A stretch of DNA of 64,000 nt from Apis mellifera (Eukaryota > Arthropoda > Insecta > Hymenoptera > Apidae): positions 13,249,037 through 13,313,036 of the forward strand of contig NC_037639.1 of the NCBI RefSeq assembly GCF_003254395.2. The letters are read 5' to 3'. A program made the translations under genes and the position numbers. The first letter of the stretch is position 1; every line of letters starts with the position of its first letter. Below the pieces are notes generated by a model. It searched no databases, was not told the DNA's origin, and was given only the letters and a program-made list of their open reading frames with translations. Positions 12,101-26,917 of the stretch are shown in pieces.

Positions 12101-15100
12101 CTCTCTCTCTCTCTGTTCATCGACCGAGAATTCGAAATTAATACGCGAAAGGGATCCAGGTCAAGTAATAACGCTGAAAGAGCTATTGTTTCCACCGTTT
12201 CAGCAACGAAACAAGATTTTCATCCGCAGACACCCTGTCTGTCCCGGGAGGTCGACAAAAGCGGTCGACTCCTGCACCCGTTTCCCGCCCACGCGTATCG
12301 GAATTGCCACTCCGCCAGCCAGCGTGTGGATTCGTTCGGTATGCACTTGACGTCTTTGACCCAATCCGCTCAAATGGCGATCTCCTGTGTCACGTGTGCC
12401 GATAATTAGACACAAAGTTAAGCACGCTCGATAATTAGGATCGGAGTAAGCCTATTTCGCGTCTTCCCACTGGCTAGGAATATTGTTAAGACGATAGAAA
12501 CGCTGCGTCTCTTCCAGTTTCACGAGTTCAATTACTTGTTGTTCGATCTTTATCCGCGTCAAAGCTAAAGGAGAAGTTAAGGGGAAGGAGATCGGAGATT
12601 GTTGCCCAATGTGGAGAGGCTGGTTAAATTAAATTTGTTTAATCGCGGTCAACTTTTTACCTTAATCCGGTTTCGCGCGCGATTCTTACACGGCATCTTT
12701 CATTCATAATCGCCTTTCTCGAAATCGAGGCAAGGATTCCCCGCCATAATGCAAAAATCCGACGATCCAATTACGCGGGAGGGGAGGGGATATCTGGCGG
12801 AAGTTGGGTTCGAAAAGGGCGGAAAACGGAGATCCAGTTTGGCCGGTTCGCGATTTCTGTCGGAAGGCCACGAATTTGCGCCGCCCGGCCCACTCCCGGA
12901 TCCCTCTCTCCCCTCCCTCCCACTCCACCCCGACACGGAACCGATAACAGAAAGTGGTATAAAAGGAGCACCGAGGCGGCGAATAAATGCTCGAGGCGAG
13001 AAAAATTTCTCGCTCTCCGATCTCTCTATTCGAGAGGAAGAGAGGAAGAGAGAGAGAGAGAGTTGATCGATTCGATGCCCCCTCCTAAAAGTAAATAACC
13101 GCCTCGAAACGACGGCCCGCCACGACGCCAATTTTCTTCCCGAAACGCGATGAGATATTTTCCTCCCACTTGCTCCTCTCTCTCTCCCTCTCTCTCTCTC
13201 CTCGATCGTTTCCATCGAGGAAACTCGAGACTCGCTTTATCGTGCCTTGTATCTCTCCTATCGCTTCCTCCGCCAACTTTCTCGATCGAATCGCTTTTTT
13301 ATACAGTTTACGTACGCGTCCCGTCGTTTCCAAAGCTTATGTCCGCAAGTTGGGTGATAAGAGAGAGAGAGAGAAAGAAAGAATTCGAAGATGACTGCTT
13401 AAATCTCGTTCAACAAATTTATCTTTTCCCTGCCTTTATTATATTTTCGGATATATACGCGAAATATCGGACAAACTGGACCAAACGTTGAACAACAGAA
13501 GCCGATTAAGATACAAAGCTTGGTGTTTGCTTCGGTTTGGAAAAGGTTTCCCACTCGGGCGCGGAAAATCTAATAAATAGACGAGCGGAAGAAACTGGCT
13601 GGGAAGTGAATCGAATTCGCTTTAGCCTGTTGATCTCTTGAGTCACGAGAATGAAATTTTCGTGAGAAAAAAAAAAAGGAGAAACAGGAGTTATTGCGTT
13701 ATTACGTAAAAGGATCGCGGAGTAAAGGTGGTCGTTGTTGGTCGATCGTGCCGTTACCGGATACCGATTCCATTCAGCCAACGTGCGTTTTATGCAACTG
13801 CATTTATCGCGAGGATGTTTTTCTCCGAAAGTGTGTCAAGCACCAAAAAAAAAAAAAAAGGAAGAGAAAAGGAAAAAAATTTTCACCGCAGCCAATTAAT
13901 AAAGTGTCGCGTTTTTTGAACGCGATACGTCCCTTCAGAAGTCTCTATTTTTCCAAGGGAAATGAAACTTTTCCCCCATTTCTTCCTCCGGTTTTTCGCG
14001 GGATAACGATTTCTGGACCAAGGTTTGGAACAAAGGATAGTTCGGCCAGATCATCTTTGTCCACATCCTTGCTTCTTCATTCAATTAGATGAATAACGAA
14101 CAGAGATCTTCTGAGAAATCTGCGATTCCAATTTAATTTTCTTCCTACGTCTTCCGACCAGAAGTTTACAAGTTTATATCCTCCAACACTCGATAATCTT
14201 ACATCTCCACGGAATATTGGAACGAGACACGGGCGGATATCGATGTAACGGACGAAAGTGAACGCGTGTTCGGAAGTTGGGAAGAAATTTCTGGCGGCAG
14301 GCCAGAAAGTTACGGATAAGACGTTTCTTGCGATCGAAGTCGCGCTCGATCGGGAAAAATCTGTGCGACGTCGATGATAAAAACAGATTCAGAAGAAACA
14401 GAAACGAATAAAGAGCAACGAGCCGAGAGATATACACGTTCGAGTCAAAAAAGGTTGGAAAGAAATCGCGCGAATCCGTAGAAATTCTCTCGGTCCGTTT
14501 CCGTCGCAGAATCGAGTCGGCGATTAAATCGCCATTTTTAACGAAGATGAACGCGTCGAACATAAATCAAAGCGCGCAGAATTTTTTTTTTCGCGAGAGA
14601 ATATCCAGGATGTTTAGAATTTTCGTATTCGTGACGAAAGATAGTCGAGAGATAAACGATACGCGTTTTTTAAGAGAACAGTAATTGGAAAGGGGTTAGG
14701 AAGATATCGGATGTAAAATACGATTGTAGAGAAAATTCGATCGCGTTTACCATTCCGTTTCCATCGATCGCAACTCTTCCGCTCGCTTAAGATCCGAATC
14801 AGTGAAATATCGTACACAATTCTCTCACGCGATCCCGCCCTATAGAAATCACAAATGTAATCCCTGTGTAATTTCCTCGCGACGATTACCAATATTCCCC
14901 TCTATTCCTGTTTATGGAAACGACGATTATCTAGTAAAAAATATTACTCCACGATGCTTTCCTTTTGCATCTGCCGCGCGTTCTCCGGAGAGCTTCCGCA
15001 GCTTTGAACATCGACCGTGTTCCGCGTCGAAGAAAGAAAAAAAAGGGAGGAGAAAAAAAAGGCAACGACGATGGTCCCTTTTTATCGTCGTTCGTTTTTT

Positions 15101-18100
15101 TCTCCCCCCCTTCAACCGTGTATTCTCGCGACGAGACTTGGTGACAAATTCATCTCGAAATTTTATAGAAGTTACGTTCGAAGATGGATAGACTTTAGGA
15201 TCGTTGGAAAAAAATGGAAAGAGATGTTTCGAGATGTTGGAGGAAGAAAAAAGAAACGGACGATTAGGAAAAATGGAGTCGAATTGGTCGTAAAGTGCGC
15301 ATTCCTGCGTCCACTTGTGACAGCCGGCAATAGAGCAAAAGATGATACAGTTGAGCGAGTCGGAGAACCAGATCCATAGATCTGGAGGCGAAGGTCGTTG
15401 ACTCGCGTAATTAGTCAGTGAGGCGCCCACCGTGCGTCGCGTCTAATTTGCGACGAGACAATGATTTCTGATAAACTGGCCACGCCCTTCCCTTCCTTCG
15501 TCGGTTCCTCCGCGACCTTAAGAGATTCCTTCGCGTCGTTTACGCGTTACCGTGTCGTTCACCGACTGTTCACCGCGAAAACTAACGCGTGTATCGCTGT
15601 CGTTGCAACGTCCGACGTAAATAAATTATCGTCGATTCATTTCGAGAATTAAGTACGTTCTCGTAGGAGAGTATTACATCGTAACGTGACAAAAATCCGG
15701 GAAAATAAATAAAAGCTGAATAATTATCAGACGTGGAAAAATATTAATTTACACGCGATTCATCGCATACTTTAACGTGTAAACACACGAGTGTATGCGG
15801 GAAGAATCAGCACTACGTCGATTCAAAGATCATCGAGAAATGAAATATGAGAAAAAAGAAGAAAGAGAGAAAAGAAAGAATCAAGATAAAAACGCGACGA
15901 CAAATGTGTAAACATTTTTGACTACCGAAACTTTCTTTGTGCGTCGATCATTTCATTCTTAGGATTAATCGACAGATGAGATTGCGATACGAGTTGGAGA
16001 GTTGAAAGTATCCGGAAAACTCGCACGCGTTACATAGTTGGGAAAGCTCGATGAATTGAATCGTTGTTCCCCGAACAAGCAGAGTTAATTACGCGAAAGG
16101 ATTAGTCGTAATTAAACATCACTCCCGGTGACAACGATGAAACAGGATGCGAGAAGGAGAAAAAAGGGGAGGAAAGGAAGGATTTTCGATGAATCGATGG
16201 AGAGAGAAATTGCGAGGATCGTGAGAGAAAAATCACGTGCGCGATTATTCGATTCGCTGTTCGAAGAAACGGGCGATCGAGACTGGCTGTATCGAAGTAA
16301 GCTACTGCAAGGATTTTATCAGACCGGCGGTTCTGGGTGGATATAACCTGTCCTACCAGTGCAAACGAGATTCCCGGTAGACAAAAATCGCGACGGCAAG
16401 CTGTAAGAAAATGGAGCTGACGTTGCACGGACAGCCCGTTTCTAAAGTGGGAAGAGCAACGTGGCGCGGCCGTATTTAAGTATTCGGAACGGGGCTCTGC
16501 TTATTTACCTGTCTCGCTGAAAAACAAGACCACGGTGCATAACAATGACGCGGATGATATCGAGATTATATATAAAGGAAAAGGGTGGCAGAAAGTAGGC
16601 CGCTCTAACAATCGACATGTACGATTCCCATTTTAAAAGTGTGCTCCTTGTCGCGAGAATAAATTTGCGAAGATGGAAGATAAGTTAGAAGAAAGAGGAT
16701 AATAATCGTCGACGAATAATAATCGTGTCGAAATTTTCGAATATCTCCGTTCGAGATCGGCGGTACAGAGAAGCGGCGGCTTGATTTCGAATTTGAAGCG
16801 TGGTGTGTGACCGTGTTCCAGAAAATCGATATCCCGAGCCCTCGACGACAGTAATGCTATTTTAAAGCGCAACACGAAAGCTTAATAATAACAACGAGCT
16901 CGAGCCTGCTCGAGATATGCCGCCGTGCACCGCCGCCCGATCGGGGGATAATTAAGAGAAGCCAAATGACGACGGTGTATCGGGAGAAACCGGATGACCA
17001 AAGCGAAACGCGCGACTGGACGCGACATCGGCGCCGGTATACATAGAGCGCAAGTAGGCGGTGAAAGGGAAAATTATGCCGCGGCGCGAGTTGACGTGGC
17101 CTAGGCGGCAAAGATGCACGTATTGGAGCCGCGTTCGAGTTCTCGGCGAGAGAGGAACGAGATGGCAAACGGGGAAGAGAGAGAGAGAAAGAAGCGAGTG
17201 GACGAAGTACGTAACGAAACGAAGGGAGGCGATCGCGTGGATAAAGAAAAAGTGGGTCGCGACGCACCATGGAAGAAAGGAAAAGCGTCTCGAGGTCCAC
17301 GTGTCGAGAGAACTCCGCGCGCGGATACTTTTAACCCTCTAACCTAGTCGAGAAGAGCCGCTTTACAGAACGCATCAAGCGACCAACCAGCGTGCCGACC
17401 AGTCGACCGAGCAACCGAGTCGACCCGGCCTTCCGGCGACTAGAAAATCGAAGCGGAATATACGTATACGAGGAACGGAGGCAACATCGCTCCCATCGAT
17501 CGTGGCCTACCGGAGAGAGCCTATTCCACCCTCCGTGTCTCTCTCTCTCTCTTTCACCCTCGTTCTCGATCCTTACCCTCTTTTTACCCCTCCCTTCTTT
17601 TAATCTCATCTTTTTCCTCGCACCACCCTTACCCCGTTCTTTCCCTACCCTCCTTCTCTCTCTCTCTCGCACAGCCCCTTCGCACACCATCATCCCTTTG
17701 TTCCTTCATCTCTCTCCAACCCGTTTTTCGCGCGCTCTCCATCGATGGCCCCTCCGTGTTTCGAGTCGCCTCTCTATCGGGCTGCTCCCGCAATAACGAC
17801 GCACGCGTGCCACTCCGCATCGGACGTTGGTCACACTTTGCCCGCGTTGTCTCCGTTTCGCCGACCCCCTCCTCCTCTCCCCTCTCTCCCTCTCTCCCTT
17901 ATTTCCCAACCTTCGCTCTCTTTCTCGCCCCCTCCTCTTTTTTTTCCTCTTCTTCGTCGGCGACCACACTCGAGCGCGTGCCACTTATCTCGATGCGTTC
18001 CACGATTATACCAACACCAAAGGGAAATCGAATTCATTCCCTCCTCGACGTCATCCGACGATTATTAAATCTTGGAATCGAATTTTACCGTACTGTAGCC

Positions 18101-21100
18101 TGTCCCAAATAACTGCCCGCCCGGTTTCCTTTCGCGGTTTCCAGCAGCCGAGACGAATCCGAATTTACCGTGAAACGAATTTCGGTATAGGAAACGCCTT
18201 CCTTTCCCAATTAATCGACGCTCGCTTCCATTCTTTATCTTAAAAGATTATTACGCGCCCGTAAATACTTTCGTAATCCGATGAATCGACACGAGAAATG
18301 TGCGCTGGGCTACCTCGTTATCGCCAACTATCGACAACGATATATATATATATTTATATATATATAACGTCACCCCGTCGTTATAGATATATATATATAT
18401 TTATATATATATATATATGTCCGCGAGAGAGTAATCGGAGCTGGGAGAAGCCTGGCGCTACGCAGCGATGCGTTACCAAGCTCGTTCCGAAGTGCGAACG
18501 AGTCCCCTCTATGACGGGGTGACGTTACGTCCCCGTAAGAAAGTAACACGACTCCATTCGTCAACTTTTTCTCCAAGTAAATATAAAAGTTAACGAGACC
18601 TCGGGACGCGACCCAGTAACATTCTAATCCTATCAACGTCGTTCGGCAAACAGGGGGAAAAGGTCGTGATACTTTGAGAAAAAATATCTGTAAACTCTTT
18701 TTTTCTTCTTCTTCTTTTAAGCGTAACTATTCGATCGAATTTTCGAGGGAAAAATTCGAGGGTAGATCTATCGATTGGATCGATTTTCGATTTTTTCTAT
18801 TTTAAATTGGAAGAAAGAAAGGGAAAAAAGAGTCGATACGGGTGGAAACTCTATCTCTGGGAAAATCGTGACAAACGTTCGACTAATTTCGAGCGAAACG
18901 GTTTAATCGAATCCGCGATTAGGTACATAGTTCCATCGAACATCGCTCCATTCGATTGCTTTCAAACCAATTAACGCGTTGGTACGCACATAACCATGAT
19001 AATTCCCTTTTCACCGTTCCAAATGTCCACATATTTTGCCTCGCTGCAAGTTACCCAGTTATTCTACTCGCGCGATTAATTTCGTCCGAGTAATTTTTTT
19101 AAAATGGATATTATTAAATAAATTTACGGCGTATCAGAATGTTTAATGTTTAATTTTTGTCATTCATTTGTGTACGCGAGATAAAATCATCGATAAAAAG
19201 ATTATCCAAAAAAAGAAAGCTCGATAAAACAATAATGCCAAGTCATAATATAATCCGATCCGATTAAATAAACACTCGAAATCTTCGTATCTGTATCGTT
19301 GTTTACATTCTTTTCTACATCGTTTTATGGAAACGAAAATTCTGAAGTATCAGCTGCTCCCTCGTTTTTTATTATACGCGCGAGACAAAAGGAAATCGTT
19401 TCCAGAACCTTGACGTCCCACGCAACAACGGTAGAGTAGAACCTTTCTTTCGGTCGGAAACGAAAGGAAGAATTTTGAAAGTGTGGCAGCCAACCAAGGA
19501 CCTTGAGAATCCCTCGTCGAGGATCCCTCCAACCGTTACCGCAGACAGCTGTCCGCGCGTAATGCCGCGAACCGGCATAAAACGAGAGGCTTGTCGGCGA
19601 TGTTCATCCGTGGATGGCAACAAATGAACTAAAGAACCAATGAGGAACGGAGAACGAAAGGAGGAGAGAAAGAGAGAGAGAAAGTGCGCAAAGACGTGCA
19701 GGTGTCACGATCGAGACTTTTGTGCGTGCATTTCCCTCTTCTCTCTTTCTTTCTCTCTCTCGCCCCTCCCTCCATTTCTTCTCGTTCTCTCTGCCCCGTG
19801 TCTTTCCGAGATCTCTTTCCCTCTCTGCGTCGCGCTCGTTCCATGCCCCTACCTCCTCGTTCTAGCATTTCTTCCTACACATGAAGCCCCGTTCACACGA
19901 TATCTCGACCTTCCTAGACCTGCTGCATCCTCCTCGAACCAACCGACACCGGGTCAGGGATGAAAAGAATGTTTCCAACCGAAACCGAATTTTTCTATTT
20001 TCATCTTAATTCTTCCCTCATAATGACTAATAACGTTCTCATTTTCAATGAATTGTTCATCGAATCCAAATGGAAATATTCGAAGTGAAACTTTAAAAAC
20101 AAATTTGTCTATTTGTTGGACGAAATTTGTTGAAAAAGAAAGATGAGGCATATACTCTCAGGCATATTCTGAGAGATATTGGAGCAGAGCACGTGTTGAC
20201 AAAGCCTCAGAACGTTCCCATTTTCAACGAATTGTTCATCGAATCCAAATGGAAATATCCGAAGTGAAATTTTACAATTTTGAATTTGTCTATTTGTTGG
20301 ATGAAATTTGTTGAAAAAGAAAGATGAAGCGTGATACTCTCAGGCATATTCTGAGAGATATTGGAGCAGAGCACGTGTTGACGAAGCCTCAGAATGTTTC
20401 CATTTTCAACGAATCGTTCATCGAATCCAAATGGAAATATCCGAAGTGAAACTTTAAAAACAAATTTGTCTATTTGTTGGATGAAATTTGTTGAAAAAGA
20501 AAGATGAGGCGTATACTCTCAGGCATATTCTGAGAGATATTGGAGCAGAGCACGTGTTGACGAAGCCTCAAAACGTTCCCATTTTCAACGAATCGTTCCA
20601 AATGGAAATATCCGAAGTGAAACTTTACACGAATTTTTCTATTTGTTGGACGAAATTTGTTGAAAAAGAAAGATGAGGCGTATACTCCCAGGCATATTCT
20701 GAGAGATATTGGAGCAGAGCACGTGTTGACGAAGCCTCAGAACGTTCCCATTTTCAACGAATCGTTCGTCAAATCTAAATGGAAATATCCGAAGTAAAAC
20801 TTTACACGAATTTGTCTATTTGTTGGACGAAATTTGTTGAAAAAGAAAGATGAGGCGTATACTCTCAGGCATATTCTGAGAGATATTGGAGCAGAGCACG
20901 TGTTGACGAAGCCTCAGAACGTTCCCATTTTCAACGAATCGTTCATCGAATCTAAATGGAAATATCCGAAGTGAAACTTTAAAAACGAATTTGTCTATTT
21001 GTTGGATGAAATTTGTTGAAAAAGAAAGATGAGGCGTGATACTCTCAGGCATGTTCTGAGAGATATTGGAGCAGAGCACGTGTTGACGAAGCCTCAGAAC

Positions 21101-24100
21101 ATCGGCGAGCTGAATCCTTAGGATGTTGAACGGGCTGCGGAAGCGTCACGATATGTTGCGCGTGAAAAATTGCCCGGCCTCGAAAGGATCTCGGAATGTC
21201 ACGATCCTCGCCTCGATGAAAAATGGCCGCCGTTTATTCGACGACGACGAGGACGACGTAACGGGCTCGTCGGCCGACGCCAACGATCGACGCCATCCGT
21301 TCTGCTCGTTACGTTCCCCGCGCGAATCTGGAATGTGCGGTGAACATCGCTAATTTATCCGTGACGAGAACGAATTCCATCGATCGAGACGGGACGAATC
21401 GTGGCGGATGGAAAAACACGGGATAGGGACGATAAACTCCCGGCCACTTTCGGCTATCGTTTGATAGCGTCTGATCAAGTCGATACGCGGTTATCAACTT
21501 CAAAAAAAAAAAAAGGAAAAATTTGTTTAACGTCACCTCTTAATCGCGTTTTCTAACAAGATGTACGAAGCTGAGACTTTCAAAAGCTCGTATTTACCTC
21601 GATGTAATCTCATTGATGACAAAGGGATGGTATCCTTTATTTATCGCGATTTCCAATGAATTTCGAGGGCAAATCGACTCGAGAACGAAGTATATTCGTC
21701 GAGATTTCGATGTTGCTTCTTTTTTCTCTTTTCATAAGGAGATAAGAAGCTCGGCTCGAGTGACCTTGACCGATACGAATAAGTTGGAACAATTGAATTA
21801 CAAATTAGCGCCCGCCGAACTGCTTCGGTAACTGTAAATAAATTAATTCGAAACCATGCAAGTCGTTATTGGTTAACCAAATTAGTAGTATAGAAAGTTC
21901 CGGGATTTTATCCGGTTTGAGCAGATGGATAATAGTGGAATTGAAAAAAAGAAAGGAAAAAAAAAAAAAAAGTCTTACACACGAGCGCAAATACACGAAC
22001 GTTCTGAGATTGGAGAGCGGATATATCATCGCTTACGAAGCCATTACAAAGATCAAAATACAAAGCGTGCATTGTGAAACACGCGTCCAGATAGCATAGA
22101 ATCACTAACACGTGGGTCGGTTAATTAAACCGATCCAATTAGCAATAGTGGTAACTTGTTTATACTAAGACAATTAGTTGTTAATATATCGTATATCCAA
22201 CTCCACTCGATAGAAGGGGCGAAAAGAAGGAGGGATCGAGCGACAAATAATACGGCAAAATTACACACGTGCAATTTCATCTTGATTCAAGTGAAAAAGG
22301 AAAAAGAGGGATCTTCGTCCGGCGCTAATTGATATCGAAAACCGAATAACGAATCTGACGAAGTTTCCGACAGCTCGATCCGGATCTGTCAGGAATCGTC
22401 CACCCGGCTATGTCGAACTTTTCCAGATACATCTTCGTCGAAACCTTAATTTTTCACGAAACTCTGACAACTCGTATATTAAATTCGAATCTCGTCGAAA
22501 AGCTTATCGATCTAAATGAAACGTTTGTATATTTGTTAATCATCGATTCGCTTCATCGATGGAAAAAGATCTTTCTCCCATTCGATTCGAGTTTGCAACT
22601 GCAAACGAATCTTACGAGATCGAATTTGCGGGATGAATTAGTACGCGTCCCGTTCGACGATTACGGCGAACTGTTTGCTACTTGACATCGTTAAAACATT
22701 CTACCAATCTGCATGCATTGACCCAAATCTACTTGGTTGTTTTTTTTTTTTCTAAATTATTAAAAATTAGGTCGAGTCGGGATTACATCGCGGACAGTTT
22801 GATCTTGAATCGAAAGGTCGTTGATCAAAGCTGAAGTCAAGGTTGAAAAGATTAAAAAAAAAAAAGAGAGAGAAAAAATGTAGTCGAAAAATGAGTCGAG
22901 TGAAAAATTTTAATTCAACCAGCAAAAACCATCCGAACGAATATACGAGTTGCATTGCGAGTTCGATTATTCGTGTTGCATCGACAACAAAAGGCTGCAA
23001 CCTAAGGTCTCGACGATACACGAGGGCTTCTCGAGATTCGATTTATCGATCTTACAGTGGCCTCTTTTAACGTTCAAAAGTCAATTTCAATGTCGCGATG
23101 TGACGTTACCGGGACGACGAAACGGGGGGCCTCCTATCCAAGAATTTTTTTTTTTTTCTTTTATACCAAACAAGATCGATGATAATTAGAGAAATATCGT
23201 CGACGAATTAAGAGGAGGAAGAATTTTTACATTTATAATTACGTTTCTTAGATTTGTAATCGAATCAAATTTATCATGAATAATAGAAATTTCAACGTGG
23301 CACAATTTCCTCGTAATAACAAGATTTGTGTGCATTTTCTCTCATTTTTTTTTTCCTTGGCAATTTTATGAAAATCGTTCGTCGGTAGTTTTTACGGGAG
23401 CAACGATGAAACCAGATATTTCGCGGTTTCCATTTTAACTTCATTAATTGAAAAGCGTGTTTTAACGATGCTGTTATTGTCGTTAGACGCGAATAAAGAT
23501 AATGGACGACGGCAGACGAGAAAGAAGAGCTGCATTATCGATTTACCTTCTCCCCTTTTTCTTTACGACCACTCTTTACGTTCTAAGCCTTTGATCTGAT
23601 GCACCATAAGCATTACACATTAGCTCGTAGACGTAATTAATGAAAATAATAATGGAAAAGAAGGACCCAAAAATAGATCCCCCCCTTCCTCCTCTTCCTT
23701 ACCCATCGCGTGTGTCTAGTTCGAATAACGATTCGCAATTAAGAGGATAGAGCTACTTCCGGTTATAGATCTAACTGAAATCCTTCGTAAGAACAATCGT
23801 CACGAAATTTTCAAGAATACGAAATAGCGAAATTTTATTCGTGATTCGGAAAAAAAATTTTATGTTAAATTAATCCAGCCAACGAAACATCACGTTTGAA
23901 TAATCGTGGTGAGAAACAATAGTTCGAATAACGATTCGCAATTAAGAGGATAGAGCTACTTCCGGTTATAGATCTAACTGAAATCCTTCGTAAGAACAAT
24001 GGTCACGAAATTTTCAAGAATACGAAATAGCGAAATTTTATTCGTGATTCGAAAAAAAATTTTACGTAAATTAATCCAGCCAACGAAACATCACGTTTGA

Positions 24101-26878
24101 ATAATCGTGATGAGAAACAAAAAACGCGAGCGAATCGACCTGGATATAGGCTCGAGTGTGAAATATTATTCTCTTCTCTATATAAATGGCCGATGAAATA
24201 GTTGATTGAAAAAGGAAGACGGAACGTGTGGTTCCAACTTAACGGTTAACCTCCCTCTCTCGAATAAGACGTTGCTTAATATGAGCGAGCACGAAAGTTC
24301 CCGATAACGTCGGATAAAAAAAAAAAAGAACCGAAGAAAGCAGAAAATACGCAATTATCGTTGCATCGAAACGGCAAACGATCAAGTCGAGAAAGTCCTT
24401 CGACGAAGTAGCGGTCGCGAACTCGCTACTTTCAGATAATAAAAAATCAGTGTTATCTCACCGGCTTATCAACGCCGAGTAACGAATCGACCGGCAAACA
24501 AACAGTCGTGACGTTAAATCATCGTGATTACGTGTAAGTTGGTCGACGATCGACCAGCCTATGCACTATTTCGATCCTCTGCAACGCTTCTATACGTTCC
24601 TTTCCTTCTTTCTTTCTTTCTTTTTTTTTTCTCCCTTCCCCATTTGTTCTTTTCATCGTCGATAGAACAGGAAGCAACAGGTTCGATATCCACGCCGTAA
24701 ACCGCGTCGACACAAATATATATATATATATATATATACGTATATACATATTTTTTTGAAAAAGCTTTCATTCGGTTCACAGATATCCATGGAGAATGTA
24801 GGACAGGAGAGGCAGAGGCTAATTTCGAAAATATTAAATCAGAGCGGCCAGTTGCCAAGCAATCGGCGCGGGACGGACGGTCAGACGATCGACCGTGGTC
24901 GTAGACATAGGTTTAGACGTAGGTGTGAATGTAGGTCAGGGTACCAGCACGTGCGGCCGGCCCATTCGCGAGCAAAAGAATACACGTTGCAAATGGGAAG
25001 TTCGCTCACGAGAGCCATTCTCGCCCTCCCCTCCCCACCTCCCTCTTTTCCATAATACGATATCTCCGGAAGAATTTCGCGGTAACGCCCGCCTCGAAAA
25101 CCTTGGGCGGGATTCACTTCAGAGATCTTTCTCTCCTCGACAGCACTTGGATTACAAAACTAAATCCCCTTCCCCTTTTTGGGAAGAGGAAGAGGGATCG
25201 ATAATACGACTCGACGGTGGTGGTGGAAGGATGCAATCCGGTTCGACGGTTTTGCGACGAGATCGTAGACGCGCTTGTTTCTCGAACAGGGTATTATTAT
25301 CGTGCGCTCCGAATCTATCTCCGAAATCTGTTAATTATCGCGTTCGATTAGAATGGCGTATCCAGTAGTAGCGTTTATAGCGGAGATACGGAGGATTTAG
25401 TCAGCCGCTGAATAATTGGTGCAACCGCTAATAAATCGTGCAACATTTTCTATAAAGAGAAATAGAGGGAGTGATGATACGATATTGAAATATAAAATAA
25501 GTGAGAGATAAGCTCGAGAGAGCAGAGTCTACGTGGGATGAAACCATTTGGAGAAATTACGAGTTAAATTTAATCGGTTATAGGGAGAATAATTAAAAAA
25601 AGAGGGATTAAAAGATATTGATTATCAGCTAAACGGATAACCTTATTAGAATTATTATTGGTTTATCTGTAAATTTGTTGAATATTTTTTTTTTTCCCCT
25701 ATTTAAGAGATATTTAAAAGTTATTGGGGGAAAAAAAAAAAATTCGAAACTGTTACGAGATACTTAAATCAGGCGCCGCTGTAATCTAAACGCCACGTTC
25801 AATTATTTAAATAAAATTACTAGCCTAAACCTTTTTAACGAGTAATCTGCTTCCGTCAACTCTTTCCTCGTATAATCTACCGAGCTTAATTTAAGTATCT
25901 CGATTCTCATAATTGGCAATCTTCCCGCGGAAAACTCGATACGAAATTTTTCTTCTTTCCCTCCCTCTTCTTCTTCTTCTTCTTCTTCTTTTTCTTTTTT
26001 TTTCCCCCCCGTTTACATTTCGAATTTTGCGCCAATAATCCTCGTGGATACCATATAGGTCACGAGAGCAATTATAAATCACAAAGAAGCGCGACATTCG
26101 TAGACAGAATTCGAAATTAACAGAATTCGAAGGAGGAAACGATAGCAGAAGCAAGGCGTTGCCTCGATAATTCAGATTCGCTCGGGTCATTAGCCTTAAT
26201 TATTTATCGTCCCCCCTCCCCTCTTCTCTAAACGCAAATAGACAACATTATTCGATTCGAATAAAATTAATAATGAATCGAGATATCTTCGTTCTCCGGC
26301 TGTGGCTGGCACTAACGATACGATACAGAAGGAATAGAGAAGGAATCGATCGATCGGCAATATTTGTCGCTTAAATTTATCGCGAAACAACTTGTACAAC
26401 GTTACATAGCATTATATCCTTTAAATAGAACGTCTTACAAACGTGATGATCGATCTGCCTGTTTCCAGCCATTTAACTTTTCATGAATTCAGAAATTGAA
26501 AAGCAAGAACCGTGATTATCCTCGATTTTCTCCGGTGTGGAATAAACTTTATTATCTTCTTTAGAGATTGAAATTGAACGGACAAGAGCATCGAATTCGA
26601 TTTGATTGGCATTCGAACGAAACATTCCTTGTTTTGCTAACCTTCGAACGTGTTACGTGAATCAAATTTCGAATGCTTCTTCTTCAACGTTGTAACGACG
26701 TTGTTCGGAGGGAGGGAGGGAGGAAACGGATCAGTTGGTATTTTCCTCCATCTCTCACAATTGCCTCGGCAAGTAGGTAATGCTTGCTGCCCATTCGAAT
26801 GATTAAATTTCATTGCAGCGATGTGAATCGGTTTCGTTTACCGACTTGTTGCGCAAGACGTTCAAATTTTTCAATTTT

Positions 26879-26917
<39 letters not shown>

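Noticed and set aside
12700..13215. 171-codon minus-strand ORF, Arg/Ser/Gly-rich
   Set aside because: Compositional artefact of GC-rich and (GA)n/(CT)n sequence; the opposite strand is equally open.
17331..18243. Long ORFs on both strands, Ser/Pro/Leu-rich or Arg/Glu-rich
   Set aside because: They arise from a C/T-rich tract; low complexity and no recognisable protein.
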